21,089 nucleotides of DNA from a virus. A program made the translations under genes and the position numbers. The notes under the pieces were generated by a model. The model made no database searches. It was not told the DNA's origin and saw nothing but the letters and a program-made list of their open reading frames with translations. Location of the stretch: positions 1-21,089 of IMG/VR virus record IMGVR_UViG_3300022707_000362; one strand, given 5' to 3'. Shown here piece by piece: positions 1 to 6,228 of this stretch; the stretch's first letter is position 1; each line of letters starts with the position of its first letter.

Positions 1-159
1 AAATTAACTCGAGCAATAGCGGCTGTATTGATTATTATTACCTCAACGATAATGGTGTTTTTTCCTGAAACCTTACCTATGGTATCTATTCGATGGTTCG
101 GAGGTGCTAGCATATTCTTTGCGCTTGGGGTGCTACATACGTTAATATACAATCCATGA
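1..159 (+). CDS. Small membrane protein, 5' truncated by window edge
   Basis: The reading frame is open from the first base and ends at TGA 157-159, giving 52 visible residues. Two hydrophobic stretches are visible, one rich in Ala/Ile/Val near the start (around AVLIIITSTIMVFF) and one near the end (around ASIFFALGVLHTLI), so this is probably the C-terminal part of a small two-span membrane protein. Its stop overlaps the next start as ATGA, so it belongs to the co-translated small-gene cluster that follows. The start codon lies outside the window. No family is recognised; a holin-like or superinfection-exclusion role is possible in a phage but nothing in the sequence shows it. Confidence 0.55.
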   Translation, partial: KLTRAIAAVLIIITSTIMVFFPETLPMVSIRWFGGASIFFALGVLHTLIYNP

Positions 160-356
160 AACCCATGACCACCACCATAAAGCATTTAAAGATTATAGAT
201 AGGCCGTATATGCATTGTAGTGATAGGGGTTTAGCTCACAGTATATTTCATTTAGGGACTATGGTAACCGCTACTATACTAACAAAGTCTTCGTATTGGG
301 ATCAAAAAAAAGAACATTTAGATTTATTAACGCTCGAAAGGGCATACAGGAATTAG
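156..356 (+). CDS. Hypothetical protein, 66 aa
   Basis: Soluble 66-residue protein whose ATG overlaps the stop of the preceding gene in an ATGA junction, which suggests translational coupling. The sequence is basic in its first third (MKPMTTTIKHLKII) and acidic/basic mixed at its C-terminus, with two Met-Thr-rich stretches. No domain is recognised. The next gene starts four bases after its stop. A second in-frame ATG three codons in could be the real start. Its place among tightly packed phage-type small genes is the main support. Confidence 0.5.
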   Translation: MKPMTTTIKHLKIIDRPYMHCSDRGLAHSIFHLGTMVTATILTKSSYWDQKKEHLDLLTLERAYRN

Positions 357-360
357 AATT

Positions 361-567
361 ATGTTTCGTCCAACTAAAAGAGAATACAAACCATACAAAA
401 CAGAATACTTTACCGTATCGAATAATAACAGAGATGATTTCGATTCTAATTGCAATAAATTACGCGCGGATGGGTGGCATATTAACGACCCTATGAAAGC
501 TCTTGTATTTAATGGAGCAATAACGTATTACCAACAATGGTATAAACACACAACTATCGAAGATTAG
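361..567 (+). CDS. Hypothetical protein, 68 aa
   Basis: A 68-residue soluble protein. The middle reads like a small alpha/beta fold: a beta-like segment (KTEYFTVSNNN), a helix containing DDFDSNCNKLRADGWH, then a beta hairpin (ALVFNGAITYYQQWYK). The pattern 'helix ending in L-x-x-x-G-W, then hydrophobic strands' resembles small DUF1737/DUF4177-type proteins, in which a residue counter helix is followed by strands, but this is only a pattern impression. It begins four bases after the previous stop and is followed after three bases by the next gene, so it sits in the same transcription unit. A competing frame at 296-496 overlaps both neighbours and was not accepted. Confidence 0.55.
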   Translation: MFRPTKREYKPYKTEYFTVSNNNRDDFDSNCNKLRADGWHINDPMKALVFNGAITYYQQWYKHTTIED

Positions 568-570
568 ATT

Positions 571-717
571 ATGGAATGGATAGGAAAATTACTTTACGAC
601 GGCTTAGTATTGGCTTGCCTATGTTACGCTGCATACATGGTGTACATGACAGTTATGATAATTAAATCTATACACAAGGATTTTAAAAAGGAAATGAAGA
701 AATGGAAAGGACTATGA
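571..717 (+). CDS. Single-span membrane microprotein, 48 aa
   Basis: This short ORF runs from ATG 571 to TGA 715-717. The first six residues are followed by a hydrophobic segment at about residues 7-33 (core LVLACLCYAAYMVYMTVM) and then a strongly basic tail (KSIHKDFKKEMKKWKGL). The positive-inside rule places the C-terminus in the cytoplasm. The gene begins three bases after the previous stop, and its TGA overlaps the ATG of the next gene (ATGA at 714-717). No function can be assigned. It is one of at least five tiny membrane proteins in the first 7.4 kb. Confidence 0.55.
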   Translation: MEWIGKLLYDGLVLACLCYAAYMVYMTVMIIKSIHKDFKKEMKKWKGL

Positions 718-1028
718 ACGCACTACCCAAGGCAAACAGAAAATTAACCAAAGACGAAGAGATAGTCGAGTTACAATACAGGCTAAAACAATTCACTCGG
801 TTATTATCGTTAGTCGGCAAAGAGATCGGACAAGACAAGATAATCGAAATAGCTAAGTCGAATGAGTACCCAAAAACCAAAGAGCAGATTATCGAAATGA
901 TTGAGCAAGGGAGGGGGTTGAAGGATGTCAATAGATATCAAATATCAACAGACGGTCAAGGAATTGGACACTTGCAAATAAACGGCGAATGGGTCAAGTG
1001 GGAAGACATAGAAAAACTAATCGAATGA
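714..1028 (+). CDS. Hypothetical protein with helical N-terminal half, ~104 aa
   Basis: The gene ends at TGA 1026-1028. I chose ATG 714, because it makes an ATGA overlap with the upstream stop; an in-frame ATG at 702 would add four residues. The first two thirds are charged and helical (LTKDEEIVELQYRLKQFTRL, then EIAKSNEYPKTKEQIIEMIEQG), consistent with a small coiled-coil or helix-hairpin protein. The final segment (STDGQGIGHLQINGEWVKWEDIEKL) looks like a beta hairpin and short helix. No conserved family is recognised. Both ends are joined to neighbours by ATGA overlaps. Confidence 0.6.
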   Translation: MNALPKANRKLTKDEEIVELQYRLKQFTRLLSLVGKEIGQDKIIEIAKSNEYPKTKEQIIEMIEQGRGLKDVNRYQISTDGQGIGHLQINGEWVKWEDIEKLIE

Positions 1029-1231
1029 GACTATACAAATTAAACCGAGAATTTAGGCCGTACTTACAAGCGGGCTCACACGTAGTAAATGTATTCGTAA
1101 AGCTAAAGGATAAAACGGAGTTCTGGTCTGACTGCGTAATATGTTATCCCGAAGAAATAAAGGGTATTTTTAACGAGCATAAGGCTAACATTAAAAAGGA
1201 AATAGCAAGGCATAAACGCGAACTAGGATGA
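1025..1231 (+). CDS. Hypothetical basic protein, 68 aa
   Basis: I chose ATG 1025 (ATGA overlap with the upstream stop) over the in-frame ATG at 989, which would overlap the previous gene by 40 bases. The 68-residue protein is basic, with alternating strands (HVVNVFVKLKDKTEFWSDCVIC) followed by a long charged helix (IFNEHKANIKKEIARHKREL). The strand pattern with two Cys (C42, C45 region, sequence CVIC) is unremarkable as a metal site. Its stop overlaps the next ATG. No function is recognised. Confidence 0.55.
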   Translation: MRLYKLNREFRPYLQAGSHVVNVFVKLKDKTEFWSDCVICYPEEIKGIFNEHKANIKKEIARHKRELG

Positions 1232-1407
1232 GATCACCAAAAGAAACAGAAGACAGAATAACCGAGCTAATCCAAAAGATTGAATTTGGTACTAAAATGA
1301 TAACTGAACTAAAAGGTAAGGGTGAGTTTTCAGGTTATTTGGAGCTAATGAACGACAAGTACCAAACAGAAAAGAAAGCCTTGCTATGGGTGTTAGAATT
1401 GGACTAA
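1228..1407 (+). CDS. Hypothetical helical protein, 59 aa
   Basis: The ORF runs from ATG 1228, in ATGA overlap with the previous stop, to TAA 1405-1407. The translation opens MRSPKETEDRITELIQK and is predicted helical almost throughout, with heptad-like hydrophobic spacing and many Glu/Lys residues, as in a short coiled coil. A Trp-containing hydrophobic end (ALLWVLELD) could pack against a partner. It has no recognisable domain. Translational coupling to its neighbour is the main argument that it is expressed. Confidence 0.5.
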   Translation: MRSPKETEDRITELIQKIEFGTKMITELKGKGEFSGYLELMNDKYQTEKKALLWVLELD

Positions 1408-1417
1408 AAATAATAGA

Positions 1418-1573
1418 ATGAGCAATGAACTTCAAATAATAATTCTATGGATATTTATACTTTATCTTCTTTATCAAATACAGGCGACCAATCGAAGATG
1501 GGAAAAGGCGATTAGGGAGTTTAGAGATAATTTCATTAAAGACATAGATAAGCTAAAGAAAAAAGCGAAATGA
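1418..1573 (+). CDS. Single-span membrane microprotein, 51 aa
   Basis: ORF from ATG 1418 to TGA 1571-1573. After a six-residue N-terminus there is one hydrophobic segment (core IIILWIFILYLLYQI) followed by a very basic amphipathic helix (NRRWEKAIREFRDNFIKDIDKLKKKAK). This N-out/C-in layout with a charged tail is like a small single-span phage membrane protein or spanin-like anchor, but no lipobox or lysis partner is visible, so no function is claimed. It starts ten bases after the previous stop and its stop overlaps the next ATG (ATGA at 1570-1573). Confidence 0.55.
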   Translation: MSNELQIIILWIFILYLLYQIQATNRRWEKAIREFRDNFIKDIDKLKKKAK

Positions 1574-1800
1574 CAAAAGAAGATAGACAATTGGTAGTTG
1601 AGTATATTGCAAGCAATAAGATTATATTGGCTTCATACGTTACGCATCCGAAAAACGAGAGAGTTAAGCTAATCAAATGGCATTACAACACAACCGCCTT
1701 CAAGTTCTACGCCATCAACCACGCATGGAAAGAACTAATATCCTACATCAAAAAAGAGGTGTACAGAAGATGGATTAATTTAATTGTAAAGTATAAATGA
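1570..1800 (+). CDS. Hypothetical basic protein, 76 aa
   Basis: This 76-residue protein starts in ATGA overlap with the previous gene. It is basic and aromatic-rich: an N-terminal helix (KEDRQLVVEYIASNK), a strand (IILASYVTH), and a C-terminal region full of Lys, Trp and Tyr (HAWKELISYIKKEVYRRW). The composition suits a nucleic-acid-binding or partner-binding helper protein, but no motif is diagnostic. The following gene begins two bases after its stop. Confidence 0.5.
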   Translation: MTKEDRQLVVEYIASNKIILASYVTHPKNERVKLIKWHYNTTAFKFYAINHAWKELISYIKKEVYRRWINLIVKYK

Positions 1801-1801
1801 T

Positions 1802-2014
1802 ATGAAAAGATATATTTGCGATTGCGGAAATACATGCCTAGAATCAACAAAACCCGATAACACAGTATGTGGCGGATGTAATAATCCTAACTGGAACACA
1901 ATGAGTATTCAAGAACCATACAGGGTTAAAGACGCAATAGAGCAGGCACGTTATGATGCCGAGATGAATTCATTAAAAAGGTTTACACGAACAGACAATA
2001 ACGATTATAAATGA
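1802..2014 (+). CDS. Small zinc-ribbon-like protein, 70 aa
   Basis: A 70-residue protein with five cysteines in the first 26 residues: C6, C8, C12, C23 and C26 (pattern CxC...C...CxxC, ending CGGCNNPNW). The paired arrangement around a short loop resembles a zinc ribbon, so a metal-stabilised fold is likely; which four residues would bind zinc is not certain. The remainder is a charged helix (VKDAIEQARYDAEMNSLKRF). Phages often carry such small zinc proteins, but no specific role follows. The stop overlaps the next start (ATGA at 2011-2014). Confidence 0.6.
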   Translation: MKRYICDCGNTCLESTKPDNTVCGGCNNPNWNTMSIQEPYRVKDAIEQARYDAEMNSLKRFTRTDNNDYK

Positions 2015-2106
2015 TACTACTAAAAACAGCATGTTTCCTGATGGCTCTGTACTTGGTTTACGATACTGTAATTCTAACGATATTGATTGCAAAAGGACAC
2101 TTATAA
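2011..2106 (+). CDS. Tiny single-span membrane peptide, 31 aa
   Basis: ORF from ATG 2011, in ATGA overlap with the preceding stop, to TAA 2104-2106. Nearly the whole 31-residue product is hydrophobic (ACFLMALYLVYDTVILTILI), with one Lys before and a Lys/His after, so it would be a single transmembrane peptide with almost no soluble part. The acidic Asp in the middle of the span is unusual and could support oligomerisation. Expression is inferred only from the coupled start. Confidence 0.4.
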   Translation: MILLKTACFLMALYLVYDTVILTILIAKGHL

Positions 2107-2126
2107 ATTAATTAAAATATTATATT

Positions 2127-2435
2127 ATGGAAACAAAAACACAAGAAATAGTAAAAAAGTATATTGAAAGAATCAAGGCAGACTATCCAGAAGATGACAA
2201 ATTAATGATTGACTTACAGCAATTCGCGATTGAGATAATGAGAGTGAGTGCAACTGAAAATAACAATCCATATTGTGACGGGTTTAGCACTAATCCCCTT
2301 AGTAATTACGATTCTGATTATTGTCATCAGTGTGGTCAGCACAAATCGGAACATGATTTGACTAATCGCTTAAACAAGGCTATACGATACATGCATGGAA
2401 TTGAAGAGCCTGTGATTAATCTAAAAGATTTATAA
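2127..2435 (+). CDS. Hypothetical protein with a Cys/His putative zinc site, 102 aa
   Basis: A 102-residue protein preceded by an A/T-rich leader with no Shine-Dalgarno site, typical of Bacteroidota. It has an N-terminal helix (TQEIVKKYIERIKADYPED), a second helix, then a central loop holding C49 and a CxxC pair (CHQCGQH) with following His residues. This C...CxxC...H arrangement resembles a small zinc finger. It ends in a helix (LTNRLNKAIRYMHG). A 20-base gap separates it from the upstream gene. Function unknown. Confidence 0.6.
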   Translation: METKTQEIVKKYIERIKADYPEDDKLMIDLQQFAIEIMRVSATENNNPYCDGFSTNPLSNYDSDYCHQCGQHKSEHDLTNRLNKAIRYMHGIEEPVINLKDL

Positions 2436-2465
2436 ACTTACTTTACCAACTGAAAAGGATAAATT

Positions 2466-2669
2466 ATGGCAATGATAAACGGTAAAGAAGTAGGTGAGAT
2501 AAAAATATTTATTGGAGGCAAGGAAATTAAAGGAGTGAAGTCGATTAATTACACGCCACAGTACAAGTTATATTATGACTTAAGACCGATATGGCCTAAA
2601 GTTCCTTTAAAGCGATTAGAGCCTAGTATTATAGAAGTTCTGGCAACAGGTATGCACCACGATAATTAA
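2466..2669 (+). CDS. Hypothetical protein directly upstream of terminase, 67 aa
   Basis: A 67-residue mostly beta protein: MAMINGKEVGEIKIFIGGKE reads as paired strands with tight Gly turns, followed by a Tyr-rich segment (YTPQYKLYYDLRP). Its TAA overlaps the ATG of the terminase large subunit by one base (TAATG at 2667-2671). In many phages this place holds the terminase small subunit, but this product lacks the N-terminal helix-turn-helix and is too short, so I do not call it that. Tight coupling suggests its level is tied to terminase. Confidence 0.55.
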   Translation: MAMINGKEVGEIKIFIGGKEIKGVKSINYTPQYKLYYDLRPIWPKVPLKRLEPSIIEVLATGMHHDN

Positions 2670-5185
2670 TGAACCAACCCACCGAGCAAGTACTATTCGA
2701 CATATCCAACTTCCCGACGGCTAAACTATTTATCGATGCGTGTCTAAGTGGAAAATATAGTGTAGTAGTATACGGAGGTGCAGTTCGAGGTGGTAAAGCG
2801 AATCCTCTTGATTCAGAGATAGTTACCCCGTTTGGAGTGCGCACAATGGGAGACATGAAAATAGGCTCTCAAGTGTCTAATCCTGATGGCACAATAAGCC
2901 GAGTTATTGCAGTACACCCACAAGGCAAAAAGGAAATATACGAGGTTAAATTTGTAGACGGCACTAGCGTTGAATGTTGCGGCGAACACCTTTGGAATTA
3001 TCACAGGAACGAAACTAAGGTTAAAGCCAAAAGGGAATACGGCCTTTGGAAAACAGCAACGATACTACAGATGAAGAAAATGATGGAGACAACAAATGTT
3101 TCTATTCCTATCACTAAGCCTGTAATATTCACAAGAGGTAAAAAGATGCCTATTGACCCATACTTGCTAGGTCTTATTTTGGGTGACGGATGCATAACAC
3201 AGCCTAGTTCCATTTTATATTCAAGCAATGACCAGTTTTTAATTGATGAAATAAGCAAGTTAGTTACGCGGGTTTCTGTGTATAAAGATTACAACTATAG
3301 AATTATAGACGACAAACTAAAGGAGGACTTAAGGAAATTTGGACTCATGGGATGCGATAGCGAAACTAAATTTATTCCCAATATTTATTTGCATTCATCT
3401 ATCGCTGAAAGGGAGGAAATCGTTAAGGGATTAATGGATACTGACGGGTATATGGATGACCGAGGCCACGCGGAATATACTACGGTGAGTAAACAGCTAT
3501 GTGATGGAATGGTATTTATGCTTCGAAGTTTAGGTTATAAGGTTACGATCTCATCTAAAATAGGCTCATACAAAAAGAACGGGGTAAGAATAATGTGTAA
3601 GTTGGCCTACAGATTATACATTCAATCAGATAACAATATTGAACTATTTAAATTAGAAAGGAAACGCGCCCGATCTTACCAATGTAGATACGAAAGAAAG
3701 AAGCGAATACTATCAATAGAAAAGATCGGTAAAAAAGAGTGCCAGTGCATAACCGTAGATAATCCTAACGGGCTTTATATCACAAATGGATTCAACGTAA
3801 CACACAACTCATTCAACGGTATAGGCGCTTTAGTTCTCTTACATGCACTCTATCCACAAAGCCGCTCATGTATCATTAGAAAGGACGCCGAGGTGCTTAG
3901 AATCAATACCCTACCAACGTGTCAAAAAGCTATTCCAACAAGCGCGATAAAACAATATAACGGATCAGAAAACAAATGGACGTTTCACAATGGTTCTTCA
4001 ATGTTTTTCTTTGCCGAGGGTTACGAAAAGGACAAGGACTTAAACAGGTGGAACGGGTTAGAAGTTAATTTTATCATGATGGATCAAGTGGAAGAACTTC
4101 AATTCGACGCATGGGAGAAAGCAAATGAGCGTGTTGGGTCTTACTTCATACCAAAGAATTTAGGCAAACAACCTAAGCCGCTTATTATAATGACGGTCAA
4201 CCCTACTCAAACATGGGTGAAAGAAGAAATTTACGATAGGTACATGGACGGTACACTGCCTAAAGATTGGCTTTACATACCCGCCAAAGTAACCGATAAC
4301 CCACACGTAGAGCAAAGCTATTTAGATCAGTTAAATAACTTAAAGAAGATCAACCCAATAAAACACCAACGCTTTGTAATGGGTGATTGGGAAATACAAG
4401 ATAATGTAGACGGGGCGTTTTATAGTTCTTTTGATTATGACAAGCATGTAGGATCAAGCAAAGACGACTTATCAGTTTATTACGAACCAGAATTAGCCTT
4501 ACAAATAACATTTGATTTCAATCTTAAACCTTACATGACTCTGTTAATATGGCAATTTGATTTTGAAGACCCCGACACAGTACAGGGCAGACTACCAAGA
4601 AAGAAGCTAAATCAAATAGATGAGTTTTGCTTTGCACCTGACAAAAATAGCACAGCCCACGTTTGTAGAGCATTTAAAGCAAAGTACTACGATCATGAAA
4701 ACGGTGTGTTTTATTACGGTGACCCAATGGGAAAGAAGGATGACACAGCCACCGAGAAAGGATTTAATAACTATACGGTTATCAAAAAGGAACTCAAACA
4801 CTTTCATCCAAAAGAGCGAGTAGATAGGGCAGCTCCACCAGTAGCACCAAGGGGTGAATTTATCAATACCATATTTAGGAATCAACCAGAAAAGGACGAC
4901 CCCGAAGGAGTAGGGTATCTAGGCTTAGAAATACATATCGATGTAGATTGCAAAAAGAGTATTATGGATTTAACTAATGTGCTAGAAGATGCCGACGGTA
5001 GCAAGATGAAAAAGAACACTACCGATAAGAAAACCAAGATAGCAACTAGGCTGCTGACTCACACAAGTGACGCCATGGAGTATATGATAATGAGAGCGTT
5101 ACGAAGAGAATTCAAAGAGCATCAAAGGGGAGACGTAACCAGTGCGCATTTCCACATACCAGAGACGAGAAGCACTAGATTTTGA
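2669..5185 (+). CDS. terL: Terminase large subunit with class 3 intein (precursor, 838 aa)
   Basis: Motor of DNA packaging: an ATPase plus RuvC/RNase H-like nuclease that docks on the portal. Removing the intein (residues 44-380) leaves 501 residues, the usual size. The ATPase domain begins with the P-loop around residues 36-43 (GGAVRGGK), completed by Ser381 after splicing. Walker B is around residues 467-472 (NFIMMD, D472), followed by Q473 then acidic E475/E476; the coupling motif is MTVNPTQ at 508-514. Nuclease acidic residues are probably D616 (ITFDFN), D685 (YYGDPMG) and D801 (HTSDAMEY). The start overlaps the preceding stop by one base. The gene ends 29 bases before a tRNA gene, and the promoter of that tRNA overlaps its stop codon. 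ATPase and nuclease motifs make the assignment secure. Confidence 0.95.
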   Translation: MNQPTEQVLFDISNFPTAKLFIDACLSGKYSVVVYGGAVRGGKANPLDSEIVTPFGVRTMGDMKIGSQVSNPDGTISRVIAVHPQGKKEIYEVKFVDGTSVECCGEHLWNYHRNETKVKAKREYGLWKTATILQMKKMMETTNVSIPITKPVIFTRGKKMPIDPYLLGLILGDGCITQPSSILYSSNDQFLIDEISKLVTRVSVYKDYNYRIIDDKLKEDLRKFGLMGCDSETKFIPNIYLHSSIAEREEIVKGLMDTDGYMDDRGHAEYTTVSKQLCDGMVFMLRSLGYKVTISSKIGSYKKNGVRIMCKLAYRLYIQSDNNIELFKLERKRARSYQCRYERKKRILSIEKIGKKECQCITVDNPNGLYITNGFNVTHNSFNGIGALVLLHALYPQSRSCIIRKDAEVLRINTLPTCQKAIPTSAIKQYNGSENKWTFHNGSSMFFFAEGYEKDKDLNRWNGLEVNFIMMDQVEELQFDAWEKANERVGSYFIPKNLGKQPKPLIIMTVNPTQTWVKEEIYDRYMDGTLPKDWLYIPAKVTDNPHVEQSYLDQLNNLKKINPIKHQRFVMGDWEIQDNVDGAFYSSFDYDKHVGSSKDDLSVYYEPELALQITFDFNLKPYMTLLIWQFDFEDPDTVQGRLPRKKLNQIDEFCFAPDKNSTAHVCRAFKAKYYDHENGVFYYGDPMGKKDDTATEKGFNNYTVIKKELKHFHPKERVDRAAPPVAPRGEFINTIFRNQPEKDDPEGVGYLGLEIHIDVDCKKSIMDLTNVLEDADGSKMKKNTTDKKTKIATRLLTHTSDAMEYMIMRALRREFKEHQRGDVTSAHFHIPETRSTRF
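2798..3808 (+). mobile_element. Intein with LAGLIDADG homing endonuclease inside the terminase P-loop (class 3 signature)
   Basis: In-frame protein intron encoding residues 44-380 (337 aa) of the precursor. The N-terminal splice junction is K43|A44 (sequence GGK|ANPLDSE) and the C-terminal one N380|S381 (THN|S). Residue 1 is Ala, so it cannot start splicing the usual way. Instead it has the class 3 triplet: W109 at block B position 12 (ECCGEHLW, with H107 at B:10), C360 at block F position 4 (ECQCITVD, where Asp is usual) and T378 at block G position 5 (VTHN). Family knowledge says the block F Cys then attacks the N-terminal junction. Endonuclease motifs are LLGLILGDG (166-174, D173) and KGLMDTDGY (253-261, D259), both with acidic residues kept, so it may still be a functional homing endonuclease. 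H379 and N380, needed for Asn cyclisation, are present. Confidence 0.92.
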
Positions 5186-5211
5186 TTAATCGAATCAATT
5201 TTCTATATTTG
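5181..5211 (+). promoter_or_regulatory. Bacteroidota sigma-A-type promoter for the tRNA gene
   Basis: TTTG (5181-5184), a 19-base spacer, then TATATTTG (5204-5211). This matches the Bacteroidota primary promoter consensus (-33 TTTG, -7 TAnnTTTG) with a perfect -7 box. Transcription would start about 3-6 bases later, at or next to the first base of the tRNA (5215). The -33 box overlaps the terminase stop codon. Confidence 0.75.
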
Positions 5212-5214
5212 CTT

Positions 5215-5287
5215 CGCGAGGTGGAGGAGTTGGTACCTCGGAAGGCTCATAACCTTCAGGTCGCGGGTTCGAGTCCCGTCTTCGCAA
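5215..5287 (+). tRNA. Initiator-type tRNA-fMet(CAU)
   Basis: A full cloverleaf can be drawn: acceptor 5215-5221/5280-5286, D stem 5224-5227/5236-5239 with an 8-base D loop containing GG, anticodon stem 5241-5245/5253-5257, loop CTCATAA with anticodon CAT at 5248-5250, 5-base variable loop, T stem 5263-5267/5275-5279 with T loop TTCGAGT, and discriminator A5287. Two initiator hallmarks are present: the first acceptor position is a C1xA72 mismatch, and the D stem has A11-T24 instead of the elongator pyrimidine-purine pair. The anticodon stem lacks the full run of three G-C pairs (positions 29-41 are A-T), so it is a divergent initiator. The acceptor also has one G-T wobble (G6-T67). CCA is not encoded; the next bases are CAA. 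An elongator Met or Ile2 tRNA is less likely because of the C1xA72 mismatch. Confidence 0.9.
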
Positions 5288-5329
5288 CAACGTTAAAAAC
5301 GGAGAACCTGTTCATGTACGGTTGGACAT

Positions 5330-5365
5330 TAAACCCTTTCTTTAACTAGGAGGGGTTTATTTTTT
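5330..5365 (+). terminator. Rho-independent terminator after the tRNA
   Basis: A 7-bp stem TAAACCC (5330-5336) / GGGTTTA (5353-5359), with a 16-base loop, is followed at once by six T residues (5360-5365). It lies 42 bases after the tRNA and would end tRNA (and terminase) transcription before the gene at 5493. Confidence 0.75.
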
Positions 5366-5373
5366 CAATTTTA

Positions 5374-5405
5374 TTTGCATAACTCATTATAATTTAGTTA
5401 GTTTG
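5374..5405 (+). promoter_or_regulatory. Candidate Bacteroidota promoter for the gene at 5493
   Basis: TTTGC (5374-5378), 19 bases, then TTAGTTTG (5398-5405), one mismatch from TAnnTTTG. It lies just after the terminator, as expected for a fresh transcription unit. The predicted start is near 5409-5412, giving a leader of about 80 bases. Confidence 0.5.
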
Positions 5406-5414
5406 TCCTAGAAA

Positions 5415-5463
5415 GGAGTGTAGCCTTTGTGAAATTTTTGACTGCTTGAGGGTACTACACGCC
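5415..5463 (+). promoter_or_regulatory. Stem-loop in the 5' leader of the 5493 gene
   Basis: GG-A-GTGTAG (5415-5423) can pair with CTACAC-G-CC (5455-5463): eight base pairs with one A/G mismatch, closing a 31-base loop. If the promoter at 5374-5405 is used, the stem forms the very 5' end of the transcript, so it may protect the mRNA or control translation. No known riboswitch is recognised. Confidence 0.4.
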
Positions 5464-5492
5464 CGAGGGTGGTCATTTTAAATTTATAGATT

Positions 5493-6218
5493 ATGTTGAA
5501 ATTTTTAAAAAGATTCAATCCTATTAGTATGGGAAATATTGACAAGCAAATTTATCAAGATATTTATTCTGCTCAAGAGCTATTATTAGCCGAGGCAAAT
5601 AAGGTGTTGTCAGCACCTAATGAACATAGCGATGAAAGGCTACTAGTTTTGAAAGGATTGGTAGATTTAGGGTTTTCTAACGCGGAACAGGTAAAAGAGT
5701 TTAAAGAAGTAGAAGACAAAAAAGAAGAACAACAGTGGTTAAAAGAAAAGATAGAATATTACAAGCATACATACCCGTTGAACAAATTTATCGATGAGCA
5801 AAGCGTGAAGGTTATTTGTGAAAAGTACGGCCTTTTACTAACAAGGGGCAATGACTATATTTCGGATATACCTGAAAGTAACCAAAAAGAGATAGTTTTA
5901 TTCAAGGTGAAAAGGGGAGACATAAGAGAGCCTATCGAAGTTTACGAAGGGTTATTTTTCCCTCCAAGGGCTTTTGGTTCATTAGTGCTTAGTGCAACAG
6001 AACGCGATAAGTTCGATGAAGAGATGATTAAGGGACAAAATTTGCTAATTGTGGCACCGTCACATAAACTAGACTTGAGAGGCAAAGAAATTAAGGGTCA
6101 CATTGTTAAAATTAAAGACCCAATAGTATTGCAGCCAGTAAAAAAAGGCTATTTAATAGTTTCCAGTTGGGGACTAGAAGCAAGCGACGAATTAGTAATG
6201 AATCCTATCAACAACTAA
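5493..6218 (+). CDS. Hypothetical phage protein, 241 aa
   Basis: Soluble 241-residue protein, first gene after the terminator and promoter patch. Residues about 15-95 are helical, with a strongly charged coiled-coil-like part (EVEDKKEEQQWLKEKIEYYK). Residues about 100-130 contain a short segment with alternating charges (KVICEKYGLLLTRG). The C-terminal half is beta-rich and ends with a conserved-looking block containing DPIVLQPVKKGYLIVSSWG followed by LEASDELV. I have the impression that this block occurs in uncharacterised Bacteroidota phage and prophage proteins, but I cannot name a domain. Start ATG 5493 follows an A/T-rich leader; an alternative ATG lies at residue 13. It is followed after 10 bases by the HU-like gene, so the two are probably co-transcribed. 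Confidence 0.75.
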   Translation: MLKFLKRFNPISMGNIDKQIYQDIYSAQELLLAEANKVLSAPNEHSDERLLVLKGLVDLGFSNAEQVKEFKEVEDKKEEQQWLKEKIEYYKHTYPLNKFIDEQSVKVICEKYGLLLTRGNDYISDIPESNQKEIVLFKVKRGDIREPIEVYEGLFFPPRAFGSLVLSATERDKFDEEMIKGQNLLIVAPSHKLDLRGKEIKGHIVKIKDPIVLQPVKKGYLIVSSWGLEASDELVMNPINN

Positions 6219-6228
6219 ACCCCCAATT

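Noticed and set aside
296-496. 66-codon + strand frame overlapping two small genes
   Set aside because: It overlaps the 156-356 and 361-567 genes in another frame; those two tile neatly with their neighbours and the overlap frame does not.
2466-2669. Terminase small subunit
   Set aside because: Position fits, but the product is 67 residues of beta-type sequence without a helix-turn-helix.
5215-5287. CAU tRNA as elongator Met or lysidine-type Ile2
   Set aside because: C1xA72 mismatch and A11-T24 pair are initiator features; elongators have a paired 1-72 and pyrimidine11-purine24.
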